Assembly (NCBI GenBank): GCA_030426545.1
Contig: JAUHYL010000004.1
Span: 45,426-109,425 of the forward strand
DNA length: 64,000 nucleotides
Reading direction: 5' to 3'
From: Gammaproteobacteria bacterium
Lineage (GTDB): Bacteria > Pseudomonadota > Gammaproteobacteria > Pseudomonadales > Halieaceae
The translations under genes were made by a program, and so were the position numbers. Numbering within the stretch: position 1 is the first letter of the stretch; every line of letters begins with the position of its first letter. The notes below the pieces were generated by a model that worked only from the letters and a program-made list of their open reading frames with translations, was not told the DNA's origin and did not search any database. Below, in pieces: positions 42,995 through 51,508 of this stretch.

Positions 42995-43111
42995 CAGGAT
43001 AACCGTTAAAAAAAGACCCTGACGCCCCACTGGAAAAACAGTCACCACCCACCGCAACCATGCCCGACCCCGAACAAGCAGGCAACCCCACAACAGGAAG
43101 CGGCAACAAAT

Positions 43112-43184
43112 GGCCTGACGGTGCCAGGGTTACGAGGTGAGTATCTTAGCCTTCCGAGCCGCGTAACCCTGGCACCGTCAGGCC
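43112..43184. repeat. Long perfect inverted repeat (23-bp arms, 27-bp loop)
   Basis: The 23 bases at 43112-43134 are the exact reverse complement of 43162-43184, with a 27-base loop. It lies between convergent genes (AraC-type on the left, DHH on the right). As RNA from either strand it makes a very strong hairpin. There is no T run after it, so it could be a bidirectional Rho-independent-like terminator without a tail, a REP-type element, or a small mobile inverted-repeat element. Confidence 0.8.
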
Positions 43185-43264
43185 TATCAACAACCCGGCA
43201 ACATCAGGGCCACCAAAAATCGACACCTAACCCGCAAAGGATTCCCGGTTATATAAAAGCAAAC

Positions 43265-44221
43265 TTACCCAGGATAAGCCCCCTGAAAAGCCTCAACAAA
43301 CGCCTGCAAACTGTCCGCCGGCAAATCGTTAATGCCCGCCGCACCAGCGCGACCACCACCAGTAGGGAACTGCCCACACAGATCCGCCGCACCCTGCTTG
43401 TTAGTCATCGGCGCACGCACGCTGACAAGATAGTTGCCATTGTCCTTCACCGTGAGCACCGCATGAGCCCGCGCCGGGTTATCGGTCGCAAGATCGTTGC
43501 TGTATACGCCACTCACACGACGCGCCCATGCCTCGTTGGGCAGGATGAACAAGGCAGTAGCGCCATTGTCTTCCTGCGGCTGCAGCGCCGCCGCTTTGCC
43601 CATGTCTTCCTTGTATCCTTCACTGAGGGTGCGAAAGTCCGCTGAACTGGCAATAAAGTCCAGCGGTCCGTCCGAAGCGTAGAGCTTGAGGTAGAGATCC
43701 TTTGGATCAAAGTGCAGGTCCTCGATCGCAGGACCGTAGCCGTTGTAGTTGATATAGGTACCCAGCGCTTCCAGCGCATCGAGATCTGCAGCAGAAATAT
43801 CCAGGCCCTTTGCCAGCGTACGCGCGGTATCTTTCAGGTTGTCGCCAAACGCGCCCGTCACCGCCCAGTCCAGGTGAGCACCCTGAAGATGCCCATTGAC
43901 CAGTGCCGCCGTACAGACATCCGGCGCTTCATTGATGATGGATGCCAGGTTCGCGTGTTCGGGAATATCGCCAGGCTTGTGGTGGTCTACATAGAACACC
44001 TCAGCCCCCGCCTCCAGGGCTGCGTTCAGGGCATCCTTGTTCTTGTCCATGGAGACATCGAGTACGGTGATGTGATCGCCGGAGGCGGCCTGCACCTTAC
44101 CCAGCAGGTTGATATCGCGTTTTACGCCGGTAACCAGCTGCGCGTCGCGAGGCTCGGCCTTACGCAACTGCAACAACGCGCAGATGCCATCGGCATCGCC
44201 GTTAAACAGGTCATAGTTCAT
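43265..44221 (-). CDS. DHH-family phosphoesterase
   Basis: A 318-residue protein of the DHH superfamily. NGDADG (about 8-12) and the DHH triad at 79-81 in YVDHHKPGD supply the metal site, with an Asp in VLDVS (about 55), and the DHHA1-type C-terminus has GGGRAGAAGIN. NrnA-type relatives split short oligoribonucleotides and 3'-phosphoadenosine 5'-phosphate (pAp). It follows sat in a cysC-sat-DHH operon, which suggests it clears pAp left by PAPS-using enzymes. That role is inference from context. Start ATG 44221 is used because the upstream part is not conserved. Confidence 0.88.
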   Translation of the reverse strand: MNYDLFNGDADGICALLQLRKAEPRDAQLVTGVKRDINLLGKVQAASGDHITVLDVSMDKNKDALNAALEAGAEVFYVDHHKPGDIPEHANLASIINEAPDVCTAALVNGHLQGAHLDWAVTGAFGDNLKDTARTLAKGLDISAADLDALEALGTYINYNGYGPAIEDLHFDPKDLYLKLYASDGPLDFIASSADFRTLSEGYKEDMGKAAALQPQEDNGATALFILPNEAWARRVSGVYSNDLATDNPARAHAVLTVKDNGNYLVSVRAPMTNKQGAADLCGQFPTGGGRAGAAGINDLPADSLQAFVEAFQGAYPG

Positions 44222-44296
44222 GATAAATAGTACCTTGTGTTCAGGCGGGAACCGCAAAGCCGCTCCCGCACGGGAGAGCGGCTGATGCGGCCGTGA

Positions 44297-45493
44297 TCAG
44301 GAAGCTTTGGCGTCCAGAGCCTGGTAATAGTCTGACAGGATTTTCGCCACTTCCGGGCGGGAGAACTCCGGGGGCGGAGCGATACCCTTGCCCAGCATCT
44401 CACGCACTGCGGTACCGGAAAGCAGCACGAAATCATCCTTGTCGTGATCCGGTGCGTCTTTCATCATGACTACCTTGTTCAGCTTCTTGCTGTAGGCGGT
44501 GTGGTCGGCTTTAAAGATTTCCAGCTCCAGCGCGCCCTCAGGCACCTCTTCGTCGAAAATCGTCTGCGCATCGAAGCCGCCGTAATAGTCACCCACGCCG
44601 GCGTGATCACGACCGACGATCAGGTGCGTGCAGCCGCAGTTCTGGCGGAACACCGCATGCAAAACCGCTTCGCGAGGGCCCGCATAAAGCATATCGAAGC
44701 CGTAACCGGTGACCATCACCGTGTTCGGTGGGAAGTAAACCTCGACCATTTTGCGGATGGAAGCATCGCGCACGTCCGCCGGAATATCACCGGGCTTCAG
44801 TTTGCCAAGCAGCATGTGGATCAGGATGCCGTCGGCATCCAGTTGCTCCATCGCCATACGGCATAGCTCTTCGTGGGCACGGTGCATGGGGTTGCGAGTC
44901 TGGAACGCAACGACCTTCTCCCAGCCGTGCTCGGCGATCTCCTCGCGAATCTCCACGGCGGTGCGGAACGTGTCGGGGAAGTCCGCCTGAAAGTAGGAGA
45001 AATTCAACACCTGGATGGGGCCCGACAACAAGGTGCGGCCAAGGCCGGTAAACGTGGCGACGCCCGGGTGCTTTTCATCGAGCGTGCGGAATATTTTTTC
45101 CGCCATGAACGTCATCTGCTCATCGGAAACCTGTTCCACCGCCTCTACATCCATGATGGCGAGCACCGGGTTGCCATCGACATTCGGATCGCGCAGAGCG
45201 ATGCGGCTACCCGCCTCGATGCCGGTTTCGTCGGTGAGATTGACAACGGGCACGGGGAAAAACAGGCCGTCCACGGTCTGCATTTTCTCCGACGTGCTGA
45301 GCGCGTCGGCCAGGTTCATGTAACCGGTTAATGGATTGAAGTAACCACCGCCGAGCATGACGGCGTTCGCGGCGGCGGCGGAATTCAGCAGTATGGAGGG
45401 TAGATTTTCTGCCTCTGCTTGTAGCGCGCTGCGCTGCTGTGCATCGTCGACGTAAAGCGGGTTAAGGCTGTCGGAACCGTGTGGTTTGATCAT
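44297..45493 (-). CDS. sat: Sulfate adenylyltransferase (ATP sulfurylase), monofunctional Sat type
   Basis: A 398-residue enzyme making adenosine 5'-phosphosulfate from ATP and sulfate, of the homo-oligomeric Sat type rather than the CysDN type. The nucleotide motif FQTRNPMHRAHE (about 198-209) and the GRDHAG motif (about 294) are both intact, and there is no C-terminal kinase domain. An AGGAGA ribosome site precedes the ATG. It is 9 bp after cysC, confirming one operon for APS and PAPS synthesis. The enzyme type is used by many marine bacteria in assimilation. Confidence 0.96.
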   Translation of the reverse strand: MIKPHGSDSLNPLYVDDAQQRSALQAEAENLPSILLNSAAAANAVMLGGGYFNPLTGYMNLADALSTSEKMQTVDGLFFPVPVVNLTDETGIEAGSRIALRDPNVDGNPVLAIMDVEAVEQVSDEQMTFMAEKIFRTLDEKHPGVATFTGLGRTLLSGPIQVLNFSYFQADFPDTFRTAVEIREEIAEHGWEKVVAFQTRNPMHRAHEELCRMAMEQLDADGILIHMLLGKLKPGDIPADVRDASIRKMVEVYFPPNTVMVTGYGFDMLYAGPREAVLHAVFRQNCGCTHLIVGRDHAGVGDYYGGFDAQTIFDEEVPEGALELEIFKADHTAYSKKLNKVVMMKDAPDHDKDDFVLLSGTAVREMLGKGIAPPPEFSRPEVAKILSDYYQALDAKAS

Positions 45494-45502
45494 TGCTGTC
45501 TC

Positions 45503-46126
45503 CTACTTGTTGATGATGCCGCGGTCGCGCAACACCGCAAGAATTTCGTTAACCTCTTCTTCCAGAGTCTGCTTGTCGGAATGCAGATGAATCTCCGGCT
45601 TCAGTGGCTCCTCGTAGGGGTCATCAATACCGGTGAAGTTTTTGATCTCTCCCGCGCGTGCCTTCTTGTACAGACCCTTGGGATCACGCTCCTCGGCTGC
45701 TTCCAGTGAGCAATCCACAAATACTTCGATGAAATCCATGCCCGCCTCGTCGTGCAGGGCGCGCACCTGGTCGCGGTCCTCGCGGTAAGGGCTGACAAAG
45801 CTGCTCAGCGCAATCTGGCCACTGTCCACAAACAGCTTGGCCACCTCGCCAATACGACGGATGTTCTCCGCCCGGTCTTCAGCGGAAAAGCCCAGGTTCT
45901 TGTTGATACCCATGCGCACGTTGTCGCCGTCCAGCCGGTAACAGATGACGCCCTGCTCGTGAAGAATGCCCTCCAGTTCCACGGCTACGGTGCTCTTCCC
46001 CGAGCCCGAAAGCCCCGTAAACCAGATGGTGGCACCCTTGTGGCCAAGCAGCTTTTCGCGGTGCTCGCGCGTGATATCGCCCTCGTGCCAGTGGACGTTG
46101 GTCGCCTTCTGTTCTGCCATTGTCAT
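45503..46126 (-). CDS. cysC: Adenylylsulfate kinase
   Basis: A 207-residue APS kinase that phosphorylates adenosine 5'-phosphosulfate to PAPS. The P-loop TGLSGSGKST lies at about 37-46, and the SPYREDRDQVR segment holds the family's conserved Ser and Arg. The initiator is either ATG 46126 or ATG 46120; GGAG is nine bases from the second, so 46120 is plausible too. As first gene of cysC-sat-DHH and divergent from a LysR regulator it is likely controlled by that regulator. PAPS made here would feed sulfotransferases, including the one at 20.7 kb. Confidence 0.95.
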   Translation of the reverse strand: MTMAEQKATNVHWHEGDITREHREKLLGHKGATIWFTGLSGSGKSTVAVELEGILHEQGVICYRLDGDNVRMGINKNLGFSAEDRAENIRRIGEVAKLFVDSGQIALSSFVSPYREDRDQVRALHDEAGMDFIEVFVDCSLEAAEERDPKGLYKKARAGEIKNFTGIDDPYEEPLKPEIHLHSDKQTLEEEVNEILAVLRDRGIINK

Positions 46127-46158
46127 TCTCTCCTGCTCGATTAATGCGTCGATTGAGT

Positions 46159-46185
46159 GCGAGGTCCGGCGTTGCGGTACCTCGC
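46159..46185. promoter_or_regulatory. Inverted repeat in the cysC/LysR divergent promoter region
   Basis: GCGAGGT (46159-46165) and ACCTCGC (46179-46185) are exact reverse complements with a 13-base spacer, 33 bp upstream of the cysC ATG. A second palindrome, TACATGTA (46219-46226), lies closer to the LysR gene. Either could be the LysR-type binding site (an interrupted dyad) controlling both directions, or the first could form a leader hairpin in the cysC transcript. Confidence 0.4.
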
Positions 46186-46293
46186 GTAAAAAGGTGGGGA
46201 TGGTAAGCGGATTCTATCTACATGTAAAACAGGATATTATGGATGCCCTTACCGGCTTTTCCGGTAGTAAGACAAATCGGCGTGGGAGGCGGC

Positions 46294-47178
46294 ATGCGAT
46301 TCACTCTGCGGCAATTGCAGATATTCCTGGCGGTGGCGAAATACCAGAATATTTCACGCGCTGCGCAGTCTCTGCACATGTCACAGTCGGCTGCCAGCGA
46401 AGCCCTGCTTAACCTCGAGCACACCTACGATGTCACCTTGTTCGAGCGCGCCAGTAACCGCCTGTCGCTGAGCCCCATCGGACATACCCTGCGCAAGGAA
46501 GCGCAGAGCCTGCTGGCCCATTGCGAGAGTTTCGAAGAGGGCCTGCGCGACCACGTTGACGTGGGCCACATCAAGGTGGGCGCCAGCTTCACTATCGGCA
46601 ACCACCTGGCGACGAGATACCTGGCGGGGTATCTGGCGCGCTATCCCGAGGCCAATGTGCAGTTGGATATCGCCAACACACCAGACGTCGTCGCCCGCGT
46701 ACTGAACTTCGAGGTCGATATTGGCATGATCGAGGGTGAAATCCAGCACCGCGAATTGGAACTGATTCCATGGCGCGAGGACGAACTCGTTGTTTTCTGC
46801 GCCGCGGACCACCCGTTAGCGCGCAAGCGCTCGCTGTCCACCCGGGATATCAAGGCCGCCATGTGGATATTGCGTGAGCCCGACTCAGGCGCTCGTCAAA
46901 CCTTCGAACGCGCCATGGCGGGGCTGCTGACGGACATCAATGTGTACTTGGAGCTAAAACACAACGAGGCGATCAAGAATGCCGTGGAGTCTGGCCTGGG
47001 TATCGGCTGTTTGTCGGAAATCGTGCTGAAGAAGAACTTCGCCAACGGCGACCTGGTGCCACTGCGCCTGCCCCGTCGCGATATGCGCCGCACCTTTTAC
47101 TTTGCACTGCCGAAACAGCGCTATCACCTGGATACTGTCGAAGCGTGGATGCAGACCTGCCGGGAGACGGATACCTGA
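46294..47178 (+). CDS. LysR-family transcriptional regulator
   Basis: A 294-residue LysR regulator. The N-terminal winged helix is complete (LRQLQIFLAVAKYQNISRAAQSLHMSQSAASEALLNLE), followed by the two-subdomain effector-binding region (GHIKVGASFTIGNHLAT to about 285). The start ATG 46294 has GGGAGG upstream; the earlier frame is not LysR-like. It is divergent from cysC-sat-DHH, so it is probably the sulfur-responsive regulator of that operon. The effector-binding sequence is not clearly CysB/Cbl-like; the specificity is uncertain. Confidence 0.92.
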   Translation: MRFTLRQLQIFLAVAKYQNISRAAQSLHMSQSAASEALLNLEHTYDVTLFERASNRLSLSPIGHTLRKEAQSLLAHCESFEEGLRDHVDVGHIKVGASFTIGNHLATRYLAGYLARYPEANVQLDIANTPDVVARVLNFEVDIGMIEGEIQHRELELIPWREDELVVFCAADHPLARKRSLSTRDIKAAMWILREPDSGARQTFERAMAGLLTDINVYLELKHNEAIKNAVESGLGIGCLSEIVLKKNFANGDLVPLRLPRRDMRRTFYFALPKQRYHLDTVEAWMQTCRETDT

Positions 47179-47238
47179 GGCAGACAGCCGCTACGCTTTG
47201 TGCAAATATCAGTTCACGCTAATCGGTCGAGCAACGCC

Positions 47239-47463
47239 ATGGACAAGTCGGGTTTGATAAAGGCTGCGGTTTTTTTCTTTGCCATTGGCCTGGTTGTGCT
47301 GCTGTACCGCCTGACGCTCGATGATTCGGTGCAGGATCCCTGCGCACAACCACAGTCAGACATTAGTGGTGCGGTGCTCTCCGATGAGCAGGATCAGGAT
47401 GCGATGGTGAATCGCGCAATCATCATGAAGGGGCGCTGCAGGGAAAAGGACGAACAAGATTAG
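47239..47463 (+). CDS. Small single-helix membrane protein
   Basis: A 74-residue protein with one hydrophobic helix (about 5-23) and an acidic tail with two Cys (DPCAQPQ and GRCREKDEQD). It is not recognised. An open frame from 47200 exists, but ATG 47239 fits the membrane helix and position. It lies 60 bp after the LysR gene. Function unknown. Confidence 0.5.
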   Translation: MDKSGLIKAAVFFFAIGLVVLLYRLTLDDSVQDPCAQPQSDISGAVLSDEQDQDAMVNRAIIMKGRCREKDEQD

Positions 47464-47566
47464 CGGCAACGGACGTGCGCCCGCGTCGGGTCACGCGGTA
47501 TCAGCATTCAAGGTGCTGTAATGCTGCGCGGCGTGGTACTACCCCGCAGCCTCATAAGCGACGCCG

Positions 47567-48070
47567 TCAACTCGCCGCGACAGAAATGCTGACAACGCCT
47601 GTCCCGGGCTGCAGGATGCAGCTGACAGAGAACACACTCTCCGACACTGTCCGCTCGATCTCGTACCAGGTCATCAATCCGGTAGAATCACTTTCCAGGT
47701 ACACGGACGTTGAGTAACTGCGCACCTGTTTGCCCGACATAATATCCACTTCGACCAACCTGCACTCCACGGGCCCTTCCAGGCTGGACTTGCGCGAGAA
47801 CACCACGGCGTTGAGCGTATAGGCGCCGGACTCCGGGATGGTCACGGGGCAATTCGCGACGGCAAATTCGTCGGACGACCGGTTGACCGCGCCGCGTGGA
47901 AGGTAGCCCAGTGGCTGCCCCCACTCCGTGTAAAGTGCACCGCTCTGACACGCCAGGCCGGACACATACTGGGTCTCGTAATAATAGGGTGTAGAGACGG
48001 TGGCCGCGGAAAATACGCCCGCGGTAACCAGTGATGCGCAAAGCAGAAGTCGTTTCAGGTATGTTGCCAT
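47567..48070 (-). CDS. Secreted protein of unknown function
   Basis: A 167-residue protein with a clear Sec signal peptide (residues 1-22) and a mature part of beta-rich composition with conserved-looking Cys pairs (LACQSG, ANCPVT, VECRLVE, VSCILQPG), which probably form disulfides. Not recognised. It is convergent with the small membrane protein gene and divergent from the O-antigen-ligase-like gene, so it is transcribed alone. Confidence 0.7.
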   Translation of the reverse strand: MATYLKRLLLCASLVTAGVFSAATVSTPYYYETQYVSGLACQSGALYTEWGQPLGYLPRGAVNRSSDEFAVANCPVTIPESGAYTLNAVVFSRKSSLEGPVECRLVEVDIMSGKQVRSYSTSVYLESDSTGLMTWYEIERTVSESVFSVSCILQPGTGVVSISVAAS

Positions 48071-48134
48071 GGGCCAGTCCCGGATAAACTTATAAACTCG
48101 TTCTTCATTTTAGAAGCGCCCGGCGACTTTCGCA

Positions 48135-49364
48135 ATGCCGTACCGATCACAATCACACAGGACGCAGGTGCCCACTGCCGCGGTGGCACTTTACCTGGTG
48201 ATGTCCGCAACCGACGTGCCGACGGGATTCGCGCATGGCGCCCTGTTGTTCGCCTGCCTGTACGCCACACTATTTCCAGCCTGGCGCCAGCATTCAGACG
48301 TCAGCCCGCCCTCGCCTCCGCTGTTGCTTTCGCTCGCCCTTTTCCTCACCTCATTTGCACTATCGACCTGGTTTTCCTATTACCGGCCGTTGAGCCTCGA
48401 TACGAGCGCCAATCTGATCCCGGGTCTGCTTGTCCTGTATGTCCTGTTCCGCACCGGCGCGACGGTTGCGAGGTGCACAGACCTCTGCGCACTGTTCGCC
48501 GGAGCAGTGGGAGTCACCTATCTCTTAACAGGCTTTCGCAGCGGCTGGATGAACGCCGAGACGGCGATGGATGATTTTCGAATCGCCGCGCTGGTTGTAC
48601 CCAACGATGTCATCGCAACCGTCATACTGCTACCGGCTCTGCTCACGGTGCTCGTACAGCAGCACAATCAACTCGCACGCTATGGCGCGCTGTTGTTGCT
48701 CCTCGCGTTGCTCCCGGTTTGGTGGTGGGTGGGAAGTCGCTTGAGCGTGCTCTTGTTGCTGCTGACCGCTGCGGTCTACAGCTTATACAGCGGTCGGGTG
48801 ATGTGGGCGACCGCGATCAAGGGGATCGCCCTCAGCCTCATCGTACTCTGCTGTATCGGACTGGCCCTGTTGGCAGGGCAGGTAGATGTGGCGCAACTCC
48901 CTGCGCTGGACAATACCCGACTGAGCGTTTGGGCAGCGGGAATCAGTCGCTGGGATGACCATCCATGGCTCGGATTTGGGCCCGGTCACTTCGAGGTGCC
49001 GTATCGCCTCGGCATCGCCGAACTACACTTGCCCGACTGGATCATGATCGAGGAGCGGATGGTTCCCTGGGCGCACAACATTTACCTGGAGAGCTACCTG
49101 GAACGCGGTGTCCTGGGGCTCGCCACACAAGGGCTGCTGTTTGCCGTGCTATTCAGCATGCTACACCGGAAGTGGCAAAACACATCTGGAACAGACAGGG
49201 GTCGCTACCTGGCGGTGCTGCTGGCCTACTGTGCCTTTTTGTTCGCGGGGTTTTTTGAGCTGACCTTTCAGCGGCTGTGGGTCTCCAATCTGTTTTTTCT
49301 GATCGTGGCAGTGGCGATCGGACCATCGCAAGCCTTCAGGAATAAGGCGCAGCCTCCTCAGTAA
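48135..49364 (+). CDS. O-antigen ligase family (Wzy-C) membrane protein
   Basis: A 409-residue protein with about ten hydrophobic helices. The large periplasmic loop and following helix carry the Wzy_C/O-antigen-ligase pattern: WLGFGPGHFEVPYR, then PWAHNIYLESYLERGVLGLATQGLLF, where the Arg in the loop and the HN motif are typical. It could ligate or polymerise a surface polysaccharide, or glycosylate another acceptor. There are no other LPS or capsule genes beside it. The neighbour sohB overlaps its 3' end by seven bases in the opposite direction. Confidence 0.85.
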   Translation: MPYRSQSHRTQVPTAAVALYLVMSATDVPTGFAHGALLFACLYATLFPAWRQHSDVSPPSPPLLLSLALFLTSFALSTWFSYYRPLSLDTSANLIPGLLVLYVLFRTGATVARCTDLCALFAGAVGVTYLLTGFRSGWMNAETAMDDFRIAALVVPNDVIATVILLPALLTVLVQQHNQLARYGALLLLLALLPVWWWVGSRLSVLLLLLTAAVYSLYSGRVMWATAIKGIALSLIVLCCIGLALLAGQVDVAQLPALDNTRLSVWAAGISRWDDHPWLGFGPGHFEVPYRLGIAELHLPDWIMIEERMVPWAHNIYLESYLERGVLGLATQGLLFAVLFSMLHRKWQNTSGTDRGRYLAVLLAYCAFLFAGFFELTFQRLWVSNLFFLIVAVAIGPSQAFRNKAQPPQ

Positions 49365-50419
49365 TGCGGCCCCTGCCCCCGCTGCCAGATTTTCAGAAAG
49401 GCGCGCTCCAGCGCGCCCTCTGCCGCCATCCCCAGCTTCTCCTGCCAGTTCTTTCGATGTACAAACCTGACTTCGAAAACATCCCAATCCTGCAGACGCT
49501 TCTGGATAAAGGCATCACTGGTCTGTAATTCATCCACCAGGCCCTGCTCCACCGCCTGCTGACCGTACCAGACCTCGCCGGTGGCAACTTTGGCTATATC
49601 GAGCTGCGGGCGGTTGCTGCTGACGAAGGTTTTGAACAGCTGGTGTGTTTCCTCCAGTTCCTGCAGGAACTTCTCTCTGCCCTTGTCGGTGTTCTCACCG
49701 AAGATTGTGAGCGTACGTTTGTACTCGCCCGCCGTTAACAGCTCAAAGTCTATATCCATCTTTTTCAGCAGACGATGGAAGTTCGGCAATTGCGCCAACA
49801 CACCGATGGAACCAATGACGGCAAAAGGCGCAGCGATGATGTGATTGGCGACACAGGCCATCATGTAGCCACCGCTGGCGGCAACCTTGTCCACGGCGAT
49901 GGTCAGTGGCACGTCGGCATCGCGGATGCGCTGTAACTGGCTGGCGGCGAGGCCGTAACCGTGCACTACCCCGCCAGGGCTTTCAACGCGGATCAGTATT
50001 TCATCGCCCGCGCTTGCCTGCGACAAAACGACGGAAATTTCTTCGCGCAGGTTGTCCGTTGCACTGGCGCGAATATCGCCATCAAAATTGAACACGTACA
50101 ATCGCTTGCGCCGGGCGTCAGACTCATCCACCACGCCCTTCTTGCGCGCCTTCTTGGCTTCTTTTGCTTCCTGCTTATCAGCCTTCTTTTGCGCCTTATG
50201 GTTTGCTTTCACGGTTTCCGGGTCATCCGCTATCGAGCGCAGGGCATCGGCCATGTTTTTGTAGCGCTCGTTGACCTTGCGCACTTCGATGTGCCCCTCG
50301 TGCTGTGCCGCGCGTTGCCTGGAACCGATGGCAACAATGCCGGCCACGAGAATGAGAACCGCGGCAACAATCGTCACCGCGCGGGCGAGGAACATGCCAT
50401 ATTCGTAGAGGTATTCCAA
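49358..50419 (-). CDS. sohB: Inner-membrane peptidase SohB (S49 family)
   Basis: A 353-residue protein related to signal peptide peptidase. A membrane helix (about 11-33) and a Lys/Glu/Ala-rich charged stretch (about 70-105) precede the S49 domain: VESPGGVVHGYG, the nucleophile Ser in VAASGGYMMACV, and the general-base Lys in TAGEYKRTL. The C-terminal WYGQQAVEQGLVDELQTSDAFI segment matches the family. It runs convergent with the O-antigen-ligase-like gene. Confidence 0.93.
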   Translation of the reverse strand: MEYLYEYGMFLARAVTIVAAVLILVAGIVAIGSRQRAAQHEGHIEVRKVNERYKNMADALRSIADDPETVKANHKAQKKADKQEAKEAKKARKKGVVDESDARRKRLYVFNFDGDIRASATDNLREEISVVLSQASAGDEILIRVESPGGVVHGYGLAASQLQRIRDADVPLTIAVDKVAASGGYMMACVANHIIAAPFAVIGSIGVLAQLPNFHRLLKKMDIDFELLTAGEYKRTLTIFGENTDKGREKFLQELEETHQLFKTFVSSNRPQLDIAKVATGEVWYGQQAVEQGLVDELQTSDAFIQKRLQDWDVFEVRFVHRKNWQEKLGMAAEGALERAFLKIWQRGQGPHY

Positions 50420-50483
50420 AAGTGCTCTCCAAGTAGAAATCGGCGCTTAACAGGGCGCTTCGACAGATTCGCGGCTCGCTATG

Positions 50484-51368
50484 TTAGCGCAGGGATTCGA
50501 TGTAGTGCTGAATAAGCTGGCCCGAAATGGAAGCCACTGGCGGTATCATAGGCAGATTCGAGTAGTGGAACCACTGCGCGTCGGCAATTTCGACCTCGTC
50601 GCAGACAATTTCCCCACCGGCGTACTCTGCGAAAAAGCCCAGCATCAGCTGATTGGGGAAAGGCCAGGACTGGGACTGGTAGTAGCGCAGGTTCTTCACA
50701 TCTACTCCCACCTCCTCCTTGACTTCCCGCGCGAGCGTCTCCTCGGCGCTTTCACCCGCCTCGATGAACCCGGCGAGGGTGCTGTACATCGGTTGCGGGA
50801 AATTTGCATTGCGCGCCAGCAACAACTCTTCGCCGCGCGTGATCAGTACGATAACGCAGGGCGCAATGCGCGGGTAGTTAATCACCCTGCAGGGATCGCA
50901 GCGCATGGCGCGCTCCTGGTGATCGACGCGCATAGCGCCGCCACAGCGGCCGCAGTACTGGTGATCGCGCTCCCAGTCCAGTAGCTGCTGAGCGCGTCCA
51001 GCCAGCGCGAACAGGCGTTCATCGACGCGGCCGAGAATATGGTAGAGATTGCCCTTCTGGAACTGCATGGGATCGGGCTCGTCTACCGGGTCGATCTCCA
51101 GGGCGTAGCAGGGCTGCTCCTGCCAATAGCCAAGGAACAGTCGACGCACCTCGCGCCAGCCACATCCGGCTACCAGCTCGGTACCCAGCAAACAGCCCTC
51201 GCGCGAACGCATATCGCTGAGCAACTGGCCCCGGTGGAACACGATCAACAGGTCGTCGCTGCTGCCGTCTGGCGGTGTGTTATCCGGTCGAAACATCCAC
51301 TCTTCCCGTGAGACTACAAAGAGCCGGCTATAGTATTCTCGCCGACGGGTCAGGGGCAAGGGCAGCAT
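50484..51368 (-). CDS. nudC: NAD+ diphosphatase / NADH pyrophosphatase (Nudix)
   Basis: A 294-residue NudC-type enzyme which hydrolyses NAD(H) and also decaps NAD-RNA. A zinc ribbon of four Cys (CGRCGG and later CDPC, about 130-155) precedes the Nudix box GFIEAGESAEETLAREVKEEVGV, and the NudC-specific SQSWPFPNQLM follows. The expected form is SQPWPFPxS; here Ser replaces Pro and Gln replaces Ser. ATG 51368 is used; the frame runs to 51470. It is divergent from nhaB. Confidence 0.94.
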   Translation of the reverse strand: MLPLPLTRRREYYSRLFVVSREEWMFRPDNTPPDGSSDDLLIVFHRGQLLSDMRSREGCLLGTELVAGCGWREVRRLFLGYWQEQPCYALEIDPVDEPDPMQFQKGNLYHILGRVDERLFALAGRAQQLLDWERDHQYCGRCGGAMRVDHQERAMRCDPCRVINYPRIAPCVIVLITRGEELLLARNANFPQPMYSTLAGFIEAGESAEETLAREVKEEVGVDVKNLRYYQSQSWPFPNQLMLGFFAEYAGGEIVCDEVEIADAQWFHYSNLPMIPPVASISGQLIQHYIESLR

Positions 51369-51508
51369 GGTAGCCCGGGCGCGCTGTACGCCACTCCGCG
51401 GCGTATTCAGGGGCGTAAAAGTGCATGTAAAAAGACCCGGGAGCAGCCTACGAAACGCGCCCGGATTCACGTAGAATGCGCGCCAACTTTATCAGCACCC
51501 GGCCCAGC

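Noticed and set aside
43112..43184. Calling the inverted repeat an ordinary Rho-independent terminator
   Set aside because: The loop is 27 bases and no T run follows on either strand, so it is recorded as a repeat with several possible roles.
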